NCBI GenBank assembly: GCA_040219735.1
Contig: JAVJRX010000116.1
Length of the DNA stretch: 64,000 nucleotides
From: Coleofasciculus sp040219735
GTDB taxonomy: Bacteria; Cyanobacteriota; Cyanobacteriia; Cyanobacteriales; Coleofasciculaceae
Reading direction: 5' to 3' (one strand)
Below, piece after piece: positions 33,491 to 42,578 of this stretch. The notes below the pieces were generated by a model. That model searched no databases. It was given only the letters and a program-made list of their open reading frames with translations, and had not been told where the DNA came from. The translations under genes and the position numbers were made by a program. Position 1 is the first letter of the stretch; each line of letters opens with the position of its first letter.

Positions 33491-34720
33491 CTAAAAACGC
33501 AGTGCTGTTCCAGCACCAATAACAAATCGGGCTTCATCACCCGCACCCGCAACATCGCGCACGGCGGGGGTAATCACAAAGGGAATATTTCTAAAGGGGG
33601 CGATGGACAACCCCAAGCCTAAATCTTGCCCCGTCCATTCAGCAATAAAACTGATGGGACGCGCCACTCGCAAGGCAATATTACCGAAAACGTTAATATT
33701 GTTAACCCCATCATCTACTGCACCATTAGAACGAAATTGTCCATCACCCACACCAACAGTAACAGCGATGCGACTGAATGCTTGGTCAAGGGATTCTTGG
33801 GTGCGGAAAACTTTAGTAATTACTCCATATTTTGACTGTTCAAAATCGTTGCGCGTGATATTCAAAAAGCCATTCCAACCCAAAGCAGCGGATAAATCTT
33901 GTGCAAACCGACGATGAAGTTTGGCATTAAAGCCACCATCTCCGAAGTTGTCGTCTGTGGTTTCTAAAGCATAGGAAAGTTCAACGCCCACGGCTTTATC
34001 CGCATTACCCACGCCAATCCCGACACCGCCTGTACCAACAGAACCGTCATCATCGCGCACCGTGGCTTGGTAGCTACCATTGAGAAATAGAGTATTGCGA
34101 TCGGCACCATATCCCACGGGAATATAAATGCTTAACGCTGGTGACGCGCCAAACTCTTCAAAAGGTTCGGGTATCACTAATGGCGCAACAGGTTGGGGAC
34201 GAGGACAACGGCGAGGAGTTCCAGCTTGAGCGAGTTGATAAGAGGTACTTTCTCCAGCTAAGTCAGTATTTTCAGTCGATTGTTCTAGACAACTTACCCT
34301 TGTATTGGTAGCAGCATCTGCAACCAATCTATCCAGGTTCAGTGTTTGTTCCTGAATCGTCTCAGGATTGAGCGTCTTTGCATTTGAAAATTCTGTTCGA
34401 TTCGTTGGAGTTAGTGTTGCTGTTTCATCTTCACCTTTGATTTGCCCTGTTTCTGGAACAACAGGAGGAGAGGTCAGATCAGTTTTAGGTAAGGAGTTCG
34501 TGGTGGTTTTTTGGGAAAACACTTGTTCTTCTAATTGTTCAATAGTAACAAGGGATTGACTGACTTGAGGAGTAATGTCAGACAGGTTGCCATTAGTATT
34601 AAACGTTTCTAAAGGAAAATTATCAGCATCTGAAGTCTCACCTGCTTGTGCAGTTAAGCCTCCAGCTAAAATTACGGTCACGGTAAAAACTGCTAAACTG
34701 GGAGGGCGCATAATTTTCAT
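33491..34720 (-). CDS. Outer-membrane beta-barrel-like protein
   Basis: 409 residues from ATG 34720, preceded by GGGTGAG; frames to 34810 or 34840 would bury the signal peptide and are not used. Signal peptide RPPSLAVFTVTVILAGGLTA with cleavage near AQA. A low-complexity Thr/Glu-rich region spans roughly residues 25-165, then a barrel-like half with alternating strands (SIYIPVGYGADRNTLFLNGS, GVGIGVGNADKAVGVELSYA) and a terminal Phe (GAGTALRF), as outer-membrane proteins have. Ligand or role unknown. First gene of a three-gene exported cluster. Confidence 0.75.
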   Translation of the reverse strand: MKIMRPPSLAVFTVTVILAGGLTAQAGETSDADNFPLETFNTNGNLSDITPQVSQSLVTIEQLEEQVFSQKTTTNSLPKTDLTSPPVVPETGQIKGEDETATLTPTNRTEFSNAKTLNPETIQEQTLNLDRLVADAATNTRVSCLEQSTENTDLAGESTSYQLAQAGTPRRCPRPQPVAPLVIPEPFEEFGASPALSIYIPVGYGADRNTLFLNGSYQATVRDDDGSVGTGGVGIGVGNADKAVGVELSYALETTDDNFGDGGFNAKLHRRFAQDLSAALGWNGFLNITRNDFEQSKYGVITKVFRTQESLDQAFSRIAVTVGVGDGQFRSNGAVDDGVNNINVFGNIALRVARPISFIAEWTGQDLGLGLSIAPFRNIPFVITPAVRDVAGAGDEARFVIGAGTALRF

Positions 34721-34868
34721 CTCACCCGAACTGAGTCGGAATACATAAGGGTTGATAAGTAGGCGTAGATGTTCCCCCAGAAAAGTCTTGCCTTCTCTCC
34801 TGTAATTCATACGAGATTCCTGAACAAGATCCGGAATCAACAGGTTGTGAAGTCAAAAATCAACAGTA

Positions 34869-34987
34869 ATACCAAATCCGCCTTCATTACCCCATGCAAG
34901 AGGAGGCGATTGAATCGCTGCTACAAAAACTTTCGTCCGCCTGCGCGGACTAGGTTATAACGGGGGTAGCTAACCCGGATTTAGTAT
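34869..34987. repeat. MITE-like repeat family C, copy 2
   Basis: Most complete copy: 12-bp terminal inverted repeats ATACCAAATCCG / CGGATTTAGTAT (one mismatch) enclose GCAAGAGGAGGCGATTGAAT, the palindrome GTCCGCCTGCGCGGAC and CGGGGGTAGCTAACCCG. Length 119 bp, non-coding. Confidence 0.82.
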
Positions 34988-35581
34988 AAAACGGACAAAA
35001 ATGAAGAATTTGCTAGGCAATTTATGGTTTTTACTCGCCGTTTTGACTAATTAACGTAATGTATTTTTTATAGTTCAAGAAAACTCTGTTTTTTAGTCAA
35101 ATTCCCAGATCAGCAGGTTGGTGGCAATCCATGCCCCTATGTTACATTATGTAAATTTTCCTCAATCCTTACTCCTCACAGATGACCAATAGCGTAAAGA
35201 TTTCACACGAATCGTAGTAAAAGGAACAGATAGCATTCTAATCTAGGATTAGAGCAACCGTTCAGATGGATACCAGTCAGCTTCTCTGGTTAAATCAAAG
35301 ATGATAACGGAAGCTTGCACAGAAATGTTCAACAAACCTGTCTCAGTCTTAATCCGGATGGAACGCCAGCGATACCCACCAAAGCATCACGGGCAAGACT
35401 TTGGGTTAGAGACAGTTAACCCCTGATTAAAGAACGAAAGATTTTTTCCAACCAAAAAGCGACTCAAGCAAGGTGTAACCGACAAACACACTCCCTTGCT
35501 TCGTTACGTCACCTACTTGTAAACCTATATGGAGGCGTGGCATTATTTTCCGATTATAATCTTTGATTAAACGGGAGAGGA
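34988..35581. other. Intergenic region upstream of the HTH-GAF gene
   Basis: About 590 bp with only a weak 60-codon minus frame (35427-35609). No RNA gene, repeat or riboswitch recognised. It must hold the promoter of the gene at 35582, which has a good Shine-Dalgarno GGGAGAGGA. Confidence 0.4.
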
Positions 35582-36541
35582 ATGCCACGAAGAAAGATGA
35601 TTCGGTCATTTAGTGTGCATCCCCAGTCTATTCCCACAGTCAAACAAGCTTGGCGCAATAAGAGTCATGGACGCGATCGCGAACTAGCAGAAGCACTAGG
35701 ACTATCCTTAGATACCTTAAATCACTTTCTCAAAGGACAACCCGTTAAAGGACTAAATTTTGTCGAACTTTGTCAGGTTTTAGAATTAGACTGGCAGAAC
35801 GTAGCTGGCTTAGATAGCCAGCCGGATCTGGTTTTTGACTCACCGCTTGAAGTGGGGAAGTTCCTAGCTTACTCCTACAGCAATGGGATTAGTGCGGTTG
35901 ACCAAGCCTTACAAACACTGGTGAGAACACTCTGTCAACTCTTGGGTCGTCTCACCCGCAAAGTAGGGAGTTTGCTTCGTGCTGATCGCACCAGTATTTT
36001 CTTATTGGATCGAGAACGACAAGAATTAGGTTCACTGATTGCCGAGGATGGAGACGGTGGTAGTCTCTTAATTGATATTCCTGCTGACAAAGGAATTGCC
36101 AGTCTCGCCGCCTTTTCCTTAAAAGTGATTAACATTCCCTTTGATGTCTATGATGATCCGCGCTCCGAGATGGCGCAGAAAACGGATCGCCGCACCGGAT
36201 ACCGCACTTATACAATTCTGGCTTGGCCCCTATTAAACGAGCAAAAAGATCTGGTAGCGGTGGTGCAATTACTTAATAAGTTAAAGCCAAACTACCAGCC
36301 GGAAGATGATCTACTCAAGAAGATTGATCCTCGTGGCTTCACCTCAGACGATGAAGTCCTATTTGCCAAGTTTGCCCCTTCGATTCTCCAGATTATAGAA
36401 CGATGTCAATTTTGTTACCAACTTGCCCAAAAACTCCGGGAAACGACTGATATTAAACCCGGTAGTTTGCGAGAAGTTGAATTGGTCGAGCAACTTCAGC
36501 GACAAGAACGACAGTTACAGAAACATCTCCAACGGATCTAG
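35582..36541 (+). CDS. HTH plus GAF domain protein
   Basis: 319 residues with a strong Shine-Dalgarno. Residues 1-75 look like an HTH-type domain: SIPTVKQAWRNKSHGRDREL, then LAEALGLSLDTLNHFLKGQP, then LNFVELCQVLELDW. Residues ~105-290 are a GAF domain (LLRADRTSIFLLDRERQELG, IADGDGG-like turn, DRRTGYRTYTILAWPLLNEQ, VVQLLNKLKP). The C-terminus is a coiled coil (REVELVEQLQRQERQLQKHL). A similar GAF often serves in adenylate cyclases and phosphodiesterases, but no catalytic domain is present. Probably a ligand-sensing regulator; the signal is unknown. Confidence 0.82.
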   Translation: MPRRKMIRSFSVHPQSIPTVKQAWRNKSHGRDRELAEALGLSLDTLNHFLKGQPVKGLNFVELCQVLELDWQNVAGLDSQPDLVFDSPLEVGKFLAYSYSNGISAVDQALQTLVRTLCQLLGRLTRKVGSLLRADRTSIFLLDRERQELGSLIAEDGDGGSLLIDIPADKGIASLAAFSLKVINIPFDVYDDPRSEMAQKTDRRTGYRTYTILAWPLLNEQKDLVAVVQLLNKLKPNYQPEDDLLKKIDPRGFTSDDEVLFAKFAPSILQIIERCQFCYQLAQKLRETTDIKPGSLREVELVEQLQRQERQLQKHLQRI

Positions 36542-36564
36542 AGGGAATAAGGGCAGCAGGGGTT

Positions 36565-36588
36565 GTAGAGACGTGCCATGGCACGTCT
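36565..36588. repeat. Palindrome family A, variant centre
   Basis: GTAGAGACGTGCCATGGCAC then GTCT: same outer arm, different symmetric centre (GTGCCATGGCAC instead of GTAGCATGCTAC). Confidence 0.75.
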
Positions 36589-36723
36589 GGGAGGGATGGG
36601 ATCAACATCCTCAATTTTGACTTAATATTTATTTACAAACAAGGTAAACCGATCAATATTCCTGAAAGTTGGATGAGTTTGAGTAGCTATTAGTGTAACT
36701 CTAAAGTCTTTAACTCTTTAGTC

Positions 36724-37014
36724 ATGAAATTTTATCCTCTGACCCCGGTAACGAAAAAAAATCAGTTCAGTGCGGGATTATTATTGCTGGTTCTTTTCTC
36801 TTCTGGATGCAATAATCAACTCGATGCATTAACTACCCAAACTTGCGCTGAGGCAGAAGCGGCTGTTGCTGAAGCCCAGCAGCAATTTGAGCAAGTTAAG
36901 GATAAATTAGTTAACTCAAGTCAGTCAGATAATCAGACGATTGATACCTCTATATTGCAACACCTGCAAGAAACGCAAGAGTACGCTTTTGAAATTTGCG
37001 AACAAGGAGGATAG
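36724..37014 (+). CDS. Small putative lipoprotein
   Basis: 96 residues. The N-terminus carries a type II signal: hydrophobic AGLLLLVLF followed by the lipobox FSSGC, so Cys about 29 would be lipidated. The mature part is a single helix-rich segment (TCAEAEAAVAEAQQQFEQVK) with two further cysteines near its start and end. No family recognised. It stands alone between the HTH-GAF gene and a convergent kinase gene. Confidence 0.75.
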   Translation: MKFYPLTPVTKKNQFSAGLLLLVLFSSGCNNQLDALTTQTCAEAEAAVAEAQQQFEQVKDKLVNSSQSDNQTIDTSILQHLQETQEYAFEICEQGG

Positions 37015-37153
37015 TTAAACTATAGATATTCAGGTAATGTTTTCGGCGAGAAACACGAGCTTATCCGGCATTGAAAAAATAAAATAACTTTTTCTCAAGC
37101 TCGGAAAATAGAAAGTTTATTGGTAAGATGGATAAGAATAAACTATTAGAGCA

Positions 37154-38785
37154 TTAAAAATTAATTTCAAAGACTGTGTGAGGGGCTTTCTTTATTTCAA
37201 GTCTACCATTAAGTTGTGCGACTAAAGCGTAAACCAATTGTAATCCTAATTTTTTCGGTGAATTAAAGTCAATCAATTCAGTTTTTGTCGGCTTGGTATT
37301 GCCCACTATTAATTTAATTGTGTGACTTTCTGTTTTATGGGAATGAATTTCAATCCAAATGTGCCCTTGGCGTCCGTTGTTTCTCAAAGCATGTTTTAAT
37401 GCGTTAGAAATTAGTTCATTGAGAATCAATCCACAGTGAATTGCGGTAGATAAATCAAAATTTATTTGTTGATCAACATTGAGTTTTACAATAATAGATT
37501 CGGGATGAATAGTATAGGTTTGAATCAGATGATAGGTGAGATTTTCGATATAATTGAGAAAATTAATCCGCTCCAAGTGATCGACTTGATAGAGTTCCTC
37601 ATGGATAAGAGCCATGGATTTGATTCGGTTCTGATTTGCCTGGAAGAGTGCGAGAATCTCAGGATCATCAATTTGCTGGGATTGTAGATCAAGCAAGCTA
37701 GAGACAAGTTGCAGGTTATTTTTTACGCGATGGTGAATTTCTTGGAACAGCACTTCCTTTTGCTGTAAAGAAATCTTAAGCTGATCCTCGATATGTTTGC
37801 GCTCGCTAATATCCATTGCCGCGCAGGTAATTCCTTCGATGTCTCCGATTGAGCTGCGTAAGGGTTCGACCGTTAAATCGTAGTATCGCTGTTTACCATG
37901 AATGGTAAGGGATACTTGATCTCGCATTCCTACTCCACTGCTGAGTACACGTTGCTTAATGGAGATTAACCGTTGCGCTTCTTGGGGGGCTAGGAGTTCG
38001 CTGTCGGTTTTTCCTAAGATAGTATCCACTTCGCCATCAGAAACCGAATTGTAGACCCAAGTGTAGCGTAACTGATGATCTTGATTAAACACCACCAAGG
38101 GTGCATGTTTGAGCGCCGTGCGGAAGCGAGTTTCACTTTGCCGTAGTGCTTCTTCTACCTGTTGACGTTCCCTCAATTCACATTGTAACTTAGCATACAG
38201 TTGGGCTTGATGAATCGCGATCGCACAATGATCAGCAATAGCTTGGACAAACTCAATATCCTCTGTGTTCCATTCCCGTGAATCCTCGCACTGGTGTAAA
38301 CTAATTCCACCAATATAGGAATTTTGGTGAAGCAATGGCACAATCAAAATAGCGCGAATTTCACAATCCTGCGCCGCCTTGATTAACACCTCTGGCAAAT
38401 GGGGAGTAATTTGCGGGAAAACCACAGGCTGACCCTGACTTAACTCCTGGTGGTGATACCGATAAAAATCACAGTAGACACCCAAAACACTCTCCCGTTG
38501 TGCTGTCGCTTCAGAAACGTGATGCGCCCTCATTTGCGACTCATCATCCGGTCGAAAAATCAAACAGCGACTGACATTGAGCGTTTCATGGAGTTGATCG
38601 ACTGTGGTTTGGAGAATATTTTCCAACACCAACGTACCCCGCATCGCTTGAACAATTTGGTTGAGTAATGTCTGTCGGGAGACTTGGCGTCGCAGTTCAA
38701 CAAGTTCGTTTTCTAATGCGGTAATATGGGTCGAGTTAGGAGAGTCTACCTCTAGGTGAGAGTTGGATGGCTGATCAACGGACAT
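37154..38785 (-). CDS. Sensor histidine kinase, GAF-PAS-HisKA_2
   Basis: 543 residues, soluble. Coiled coil (~20-45), GAF (~45-200; VSRCLIFRPDDESQMRAHHV, then GGISLHQCEDSREWNTEDIE), PAS (~215-330, ending MDISERKHIE), HisKA_2 dimerisation/phosphoacceptor (EIHHRVKNNLQLVSSLLDLQ, His near 353) and an HATPase with LILNELISNALKHAL and a short G box (KKLGLQLVYALVAQLNGRLE). This HisKA_2 type usually signals to separate response regulators; none is adjacent. The protein ends soon after the last strand (FEINF), normal for the class. Confidence 0.9.
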   Translation of the reverse strand: MSVDQPSNSHLEVDSPNSTHITALENELVELRRQVSRQTLLNQIVQAMRGTLVLENILQTTVDQLHETLNVSRCLIFRPDDESQMRAHHVSEATAQRESVLGVYCDFYRYHHQELSQGQPVVFPQITPHLPEVLIKAAQDCEIRAILIVPLLHQNSYIGGISLHQCEDSREWNTEDIEFVQAIADHCAIAIHQAQLYAKLQCELRERQQVEEALRQSETRFRTALKHAPLVVFNQDHQLRYTWVYNSVSDGEVDTILGKTDSELLAPQEAQRLISIKQRVLSSGVGMRDQVSLTIHGKQRYYDLTVEPLRSSIGDIEGITCAAMDISERKHIEDQLKISLQQKEVLFQEIHHRVKNNLQLVSSLLDLQSQQIDDPEILALFQANQNRIKSMALIHEELYQVDHLERINFLNYIENLTYHLIQTYTIHPESIIVKLNVDQQINFDLSTAIHCGLILNELISNALKHALRNNGRQGHIWIEIHSHKTESHTIKLIVGNTKPTKTELIDFNSPKKLGLQLVYALVAQLNGRLEIKKAPHTVFEINF

Positions 38786-39169
38786 GGTTTTCCTCGGGGA
38801 AAGGATGTAACAGAAAAAATTTGATTTTAGTTCATTAAGGCAGGTTTTGAATAGGTATCAGGAGTTAAATTTTCTCGCCTCTCTCTCAAGGCATATTGGT
38901 TCTACCCAAGATGGTATGCTAAATAAATACTTCTTAAAGAGAACTCTTAACCGACTTGGGGGGTAGGAAACTTACGCCGCAAATGTCGAGTTCCAATCAA
39001 CGACTAAAAAAGCTGTAGTACTTCATCATAAATAGTGAGTTTATTTAAACACTAATATTGCATTTCATCGCGATCCCGTTGAGTTTTAGAGGACAATTTA
39101 CCATTCATCCCTCATCCTTGAGTAAACAGCTAGAGACCACTTGAAGCTAAACTGAAGACTTAAGAATCC
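38786..39169. other. Divergent spacer kinase/mgtE
   Basis: 384 bp before the small frame at 39170. No M-box-like magnesium riboswitch fold could be recognised by eye, and no repeats. It must contain promoters for the kinase and probably mgtE. Confidence 0.35.
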
Positions 39170-39310
39170 ATGATCGACATCTTTGTCGGACATCGGCGGC
39201 GATGGCTAGCTGAGCGATTCTTGATTTCCTTTGCCCGGTTCAGTGAGGAACAATCTATTTCTAGAACTCTAACCATTCAACTCTTGCAATCCGGCTCTAG
39301 CACAGTATAG
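39170..39310 (+). CDS. Possible upstream ORF/leader peptide of mgtE
   Basis: 46 codons, ATG to TAG: MIDIFVGHRRRWLAERFLIS, FARFSEEQSISRTLTIQLLQ, SGSSTV. Basic-amphipathic, no family. The stop lies 17 bp before the mgtE ATG, which itself has only a weak Shine-Dalgarno, an arrangement that would suit translational coupling. Small leader ORFs regulate magnesium transporters in some bacteria, but the match here is only positional. Confidence 0.3.
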   Translation: MIDIFVGHRRRWLAERFLISFARFSEEQSISRTLTIQLLQSGSSTV

Positions 39311-39327
39311 AAATATCCAGGCTAATT

Positions 39328-40725
39328 ATGTCTGACTTGAGTGAAAACAAAATTCCCCTCCAGAGGGGATCGCGCAGTGAATTGCGGGAGTTAGTTCGGA
39401 CTCAACTGCAAATGCTGTTGGAACAAGAAAATTTTCAGGGCGCTAAACAGGTATTAGTTCCCGTACAACCGGTGGACATCGCCGACGCAATCGAAGGATT
39501 GCCAGACGCCCTACAGGTTATCGCATTCCGCTTACTCTCTAAAGCTGAGGCGATTGAAGTTTACGAGTACCTTGACTCTAGCGTCCAACAGTCGCTGATT
39601 GAGGAATTTAAACGCCAAGATGTACTTGACATCGTGGACAAAATGTCCCCAGATGATCGAGTCCGATTGTTTGATGAATTACCCGCAAAAGTTGTCCGCC
39701 GTTTGCTTGCTCAACTGAGTCCCCAGGAACGCCAAGCTACCGCCCAACTCCTCGGTTATGGAGTCGATACAGCGGGGCGAATTATGACCCCGGAGTATAT
39801 TTCCCTCAAAGAAAGCTTAACTCTGGGCGAAACCCTAGAACGGATTCGCAGTTTAGCCAGTACCACAGAGACGATTTATTATGTTTATGTCACTGATGCA
39901 GGGCGACACCTAAGTGGAATTGTCTCATTGCGGGATTTAGTCGTGTCTCCACCGGAAAAAACCCTGGGTGAAGTGATGACTCGCGATGTGGTTTGTGTGC
40001 ACACGGATACGGATCAAGAAGAAGTGGCGCGGTTAATCCAACGCTACGACTTTCTAGCGGTACCGGTGGTTGATCGAGAACATCGTTTGGTGGGGATTGT
40101 CACTGTTGATGATGTGATCGATATTTTAGAACGAGAAACCACGGAAGATATTTATGCCTTAGGCGGTGGGGTACAATCCGGGCGTGATAATTACTTTCAA
40201 ACCAATTTAATTACCGTTGCTCGTAAACGAGTGGTTTGGTTATTTGTGTTGTTACTGACAAACAGTGTGACTGCCACTATTATTAACTCTCAATCCGAAA
40301 TTTTACAGAAAGTTGTGGCGCTTGCCGCATTTATTCCTCTGCTGACGGGTACAGGGGGGAATGTGGGCGCTCAATCTTCAACGGTGGTGATTCGTGGTTT
40401 AAACACTGACGAAATTCGCGATATGGGTTCATTGCAGGTGATCGGGCGCGAGGCAATGGCAGGAGCTATACTGGGTACAATTTTAGGAGTAGTGGCGACG
40501 GTTTGGGCATATTTACTCAGAGATGATATCAATGTTGCCTTTGCGGTGGGAACCAGTTTAGTTGCAATCGCGATTCTTGCATCGGTGGCGGGTTCGGCGT
40601 TACCCTTTCTGTTCCGTTCCCTGGGATTAGATCCCGCTTTGATGTCAGCACCGTTTATTACGACGGCGGTTGATGTGTTAGGTGTGTTGATTTATTTCAG
40701 TATCGCCAAGATGGTTCTTCTTTAG
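39328..40725 (+). CDS. mgtE: Magnesium transporter MgtE
   Basis: 465 residues in the standard order: N domain of helical repeats (PVQPVDIADAIEGLPDALQV, FDELPAKVVRRLLAQLSPQE), two CBS domains (GRIMTPEYISL; LGEVMTRDVVCVHTDTD), then five membrane helices from about residue 290 with the pore motif PLLTGTGGNVGAQSSTVVIR. MgtE is a Mg2+-gated channel in the plasma membrane whose N and CBS domains close it when cytosolic Mg2+ is high. Length and motifs are complete. Confidence 0.96.
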   Translation: MSDLSENKIPLQRGSRSELRELVRTQLQMLLEQENFQGAKQVLVPVQPVDIADAIEGLPDALQVIAFRLLSKAEAIEVYEYLDSSVQQSLIEEFKRQDVLDIVDKMSPDDRVRLFDELPAKVVRRLLAQLSPQERQATAQLLGYGVDTAGRIMTPEYISLKESLTLGETLERIRSLASTTETIYYVYVTDAGRHLSGIVSLRDLVVSPPEKTLGEVMTRDVVCVHTDTDQEEVARLIQRYDFLAVPVVDREHRLVGIVTVDDVIDILERETTEDIYALGGGVQSGRDNYFQTNLITVARKRVVWLFVLLLTNSVTATIINSQSEILQKVVALAAFIPLLTGTGGNVGAQSSTVVIRGLNTDEIRDMGSLQVIGREAMAGAILGTILGVVATVWAYLLRDDINVAFAVGTSLVAIAILASVAGSALPFLFRSLGLDPALMSAPFITTAVDVLGVLIYFSIAKMVLL

Positions 40726-40784
40726 TCATTTGTCGATTTTTTTCATAATTCATCTTCGTGACATCCTCATGACATGAACAGGGA

Positions 40785-42422
40785 ATGCTAACTCACCGTC
40801 TTAAAATTGCCGAGTGTATCTTTGTGGCTGTCTCAATCATTGGCTGGGTTGTAGCAGCGGCGTCTGGTAAAATTGTCTATGGAGCGGTTCCGTTGTCGAT
40901 TACACTGTTGCTCAATCTGATCAATCGCCTACGGTTTGAGCAACACAGCCGACATCGGCTCACGGGAGCCATCGCTCAACTGCATCGACAAGTGTCCCAA
41001 GAGAGTCAATCTTTGTACCAACAGCAGCTTAATCAGGCGCTAGCATCTCTACAAGCGAAACTCCCCGACTATCTGGCTCAAATTGAGAACCCCGCTTCGG
41101 AATTAGGGGCGATCAAAATTGCACAACTTCAAGCTCGAATTGTTAGTGTAGAACAATCGCTGCGGAATGTTGTGGATTATCTCAATAGTGCTTCATTGCC
41201 ACACCACATCGAGCAATTAGAAGCCGCGATCGCACAAGTCACTGCCGATATTGATAAGATACAGTACCAAATCCCTGTTGCCACCGATCCAGAACGCTCA
41301 ACCCATTGGTACACAGAGGCGGGGGGTGAGCCGTCTTTATTTCCTGTCGCTTCCGAGTCGGTTTCTTCTATAAGTGATCATAGAGCCGGGGGAGCTGGGA
41401 GAGCTGGGGGAGCTGGGGAAGCTGAGGAAGCTGGGGAAGCTGGGGAAACAGGGGAAGCAGGTGGAGCCGGGGGAGAGGACTTTAGAGCTTATCCAAGTCG
41501 TTTTGTCGCCGAACCGATCATACCCGATTGGAAGTTTAGATTAACCCTAAAAGGACATCAGGATTGGATTAGTGCTTTGGCAATGAGTTCTGATGGGCAA
41601 ATCATTGCTAGTGGTAGTTTAGACAAAACTGTGAAGCTGTGGCACCTAGAGACGGGTGATCTGATTCACACATTTAGTGATCATCAGCAGGGAGTTCTTT
41701 GTCTTACCTTAAGTCCTGATAGCAAATGGCTGGCGAGTGGTGGATTTGATCAGATGATTAAGGTATGGAATCTAGAGACTGGAGAATTATCCCATACCTT
41801 GAGGGGTCATAATGGTTCTGTGCGATCGCTCGTGATTACGCCGGATAGCCAAACCCTGATCAGTGCTAGTTTTGATCAAACCATTAAGCTGTGGCAATTA
41901 GAGCGGGGAGAATTTTTGCAGGATTTAGTCCAAGAAGCTGGACGATTAGCCGCGATTGGATTAACTTCAGATGGCAAAACCCTTGTCAGTGGTGGCGGAG
42001 ATGGCATTATTGATCTGTGGCATTTTAATCCTTTTGATCTAGAACTGAGTCTTACAGACAATTTGAGTTCGATTCACTCCCTTGCCTTAAGTCCCGATGG
42101 GCGTCGGTTAGCCGCCGCCTGTACTGATGGTACCCTGAAGGTATGGCAACTCGATAGGGCTGAACTGGTAGAGATGTGGCAATGTCCCTGTGCACCCGCG
42201 ATGTCTATTGTTTTTAGTGATAATGGGCAAAGTGCGATCGCCGCTCATGCAGACGGTACGATTAAGATCTGGTGGCTAGGAATAGATGAGCCGTTGCTTG
42301 TCTTAGGCAATAACACTGTTGGTTCTGTCGTATCCGTTGCTCTAAGTCCAGATGGTCAGTGGTTAGCTGGAGGCAATCGGGATGGTACAGTTAAACTTTG
42401 GCAGCAATTTTCAGGTTTGTAG
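40785..42422 (+). CDS. Membrane-anchored coiled-coil WD40 protein
   Basis: 545 residues. Residues 1-45 hold two hydrophobic segments (AECIFVAVSIIGWVVAAASG, then VYGAVPLSITLLLNLINRLR), followed by a coiled coil (~55-165). Residues ~200-231 form a Gly/Ala/Glu linker encoded by GCTGGGGAA-type repeats (41384-41478). Then a WD40 propeller from ~245 (LKGHQDWISALAMSSDGQII, ASGSLDKTVKLWHLETGDLI) to the end. The N-terminal membrane/coiled-coil module is shared with the next gene (42564). The stop codon TAG is supplied by a family A palindrome. Function unknown, probably a membrane-bound scaffold. Confidence 0.88.
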   Translation: MLTHRLKIAECIFVAVSIIGWVVAAASGKIVYGAVPLSITLLLNLINRLRFEQHSRHRLTGAIAQLHRQVSQESQSLYQQQLNQALASLQAKLPDYLAQIENPASELGAIKIAQLQARIVSVEQSLRNVVDYLNSASLPHHIEQLEAAIAQVTADIDKIQYQIPVATDPERSTHWYTEAGGEPSLFPVASESVSSISDHRAGGAGRAGGAGEAEEAGEAGETGEAGGAGGEDFRAYPSRFVAEPIIPDWKFRLTLKGHQDWISALAMSSDGQIIASGSLDKTVKLWHLETGDLIHTFSDHQQGVLCLTLSPDSKWLASGGFDQMIKVWNLETGELSHTLRGHNGSVRSLVITPDSQTLISASFDQTIKLWQLERGEFLQDLVQEAGRLAAIGLTSDGKTLVSGGGDGIIDLWHFNPFDLELSLTDNLSSIHSLALSPDGRRLAAACTDGTLKVWQLDRAELVEMWQCPCAPAMSIVFSDNGQSAIAAHADGTIKIWWLGIDEPLLVLGNNTVGSVVSVALSPDGQWLAGGNRDGTVKLWQQFSGL

Positions 42423-42442
42423 AGGCGTGCCATGGCGCGTCT
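42419..42442. repeat. Palindrome family A overlapping a stop codon
   Basis: GTAGAGGCGTGCCATGGCGC then GTCT. The first TAG is the stop codon of the WD40 gene, so insertion of this element may have set the protein's C-terminus. Confidence 0.7.
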
Positions 42443-42449
42443 TCAGGTT

Positions 42450-42519
42450 TGTGTAGGGACTCTTTTCACTACTATCGTTTCCTAGCTCACAAAAGATGTA
42501 ACTCACGCCCGCCCCGACT
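42450..42519. repeat. Repeat family B copy, inverted
   Basis: TGTGTAGGGACTCTTTTCAC ... ACTCACGCCCGCCCCGACTA. Reverse orientation relative to 19150. Confidence 0.65.
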
Positions 42520-42550
42520 ATTACTGTATTTATCCCTGTTCCCTGTTCCC

Positions 42551-42578
42551 TGACGAATGACAAATGACGAATGACAAA
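42551..42578. repeat. TGACRAA heptamer tract at a start codon
   Basis: Four tandem 7-mers (TGACGAA, TGACAAA, TGACGAA, TGACAAA). The ATG at 42564 lies within the tract. The same heptamers occur at the urc4 start (16948-16967), after flv1 (50664-50697) and at the end of the ABC-F gene (61182-61197). Confidence 0.8.

Noticed and set aside
35427..35609. 60-codon minus-strand ORF upstream of the HTH-GAF gene
   Set aside because: Overlaps the real gene's start on the opposite strand, no recognised motif.
38786..39327. Possible magnesium riboswitch (M-box) before mgtE
   Set aside because: No recognisable M-box core could be found by eye; a covariance search would be needed.
42551..42578. CRISPR-like array from heptamer repeats
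   Set aside because: Units are 7 bp and contiguous without spacers; this is a short tandem repeat. No CRISPR array was found anywhere in the window.
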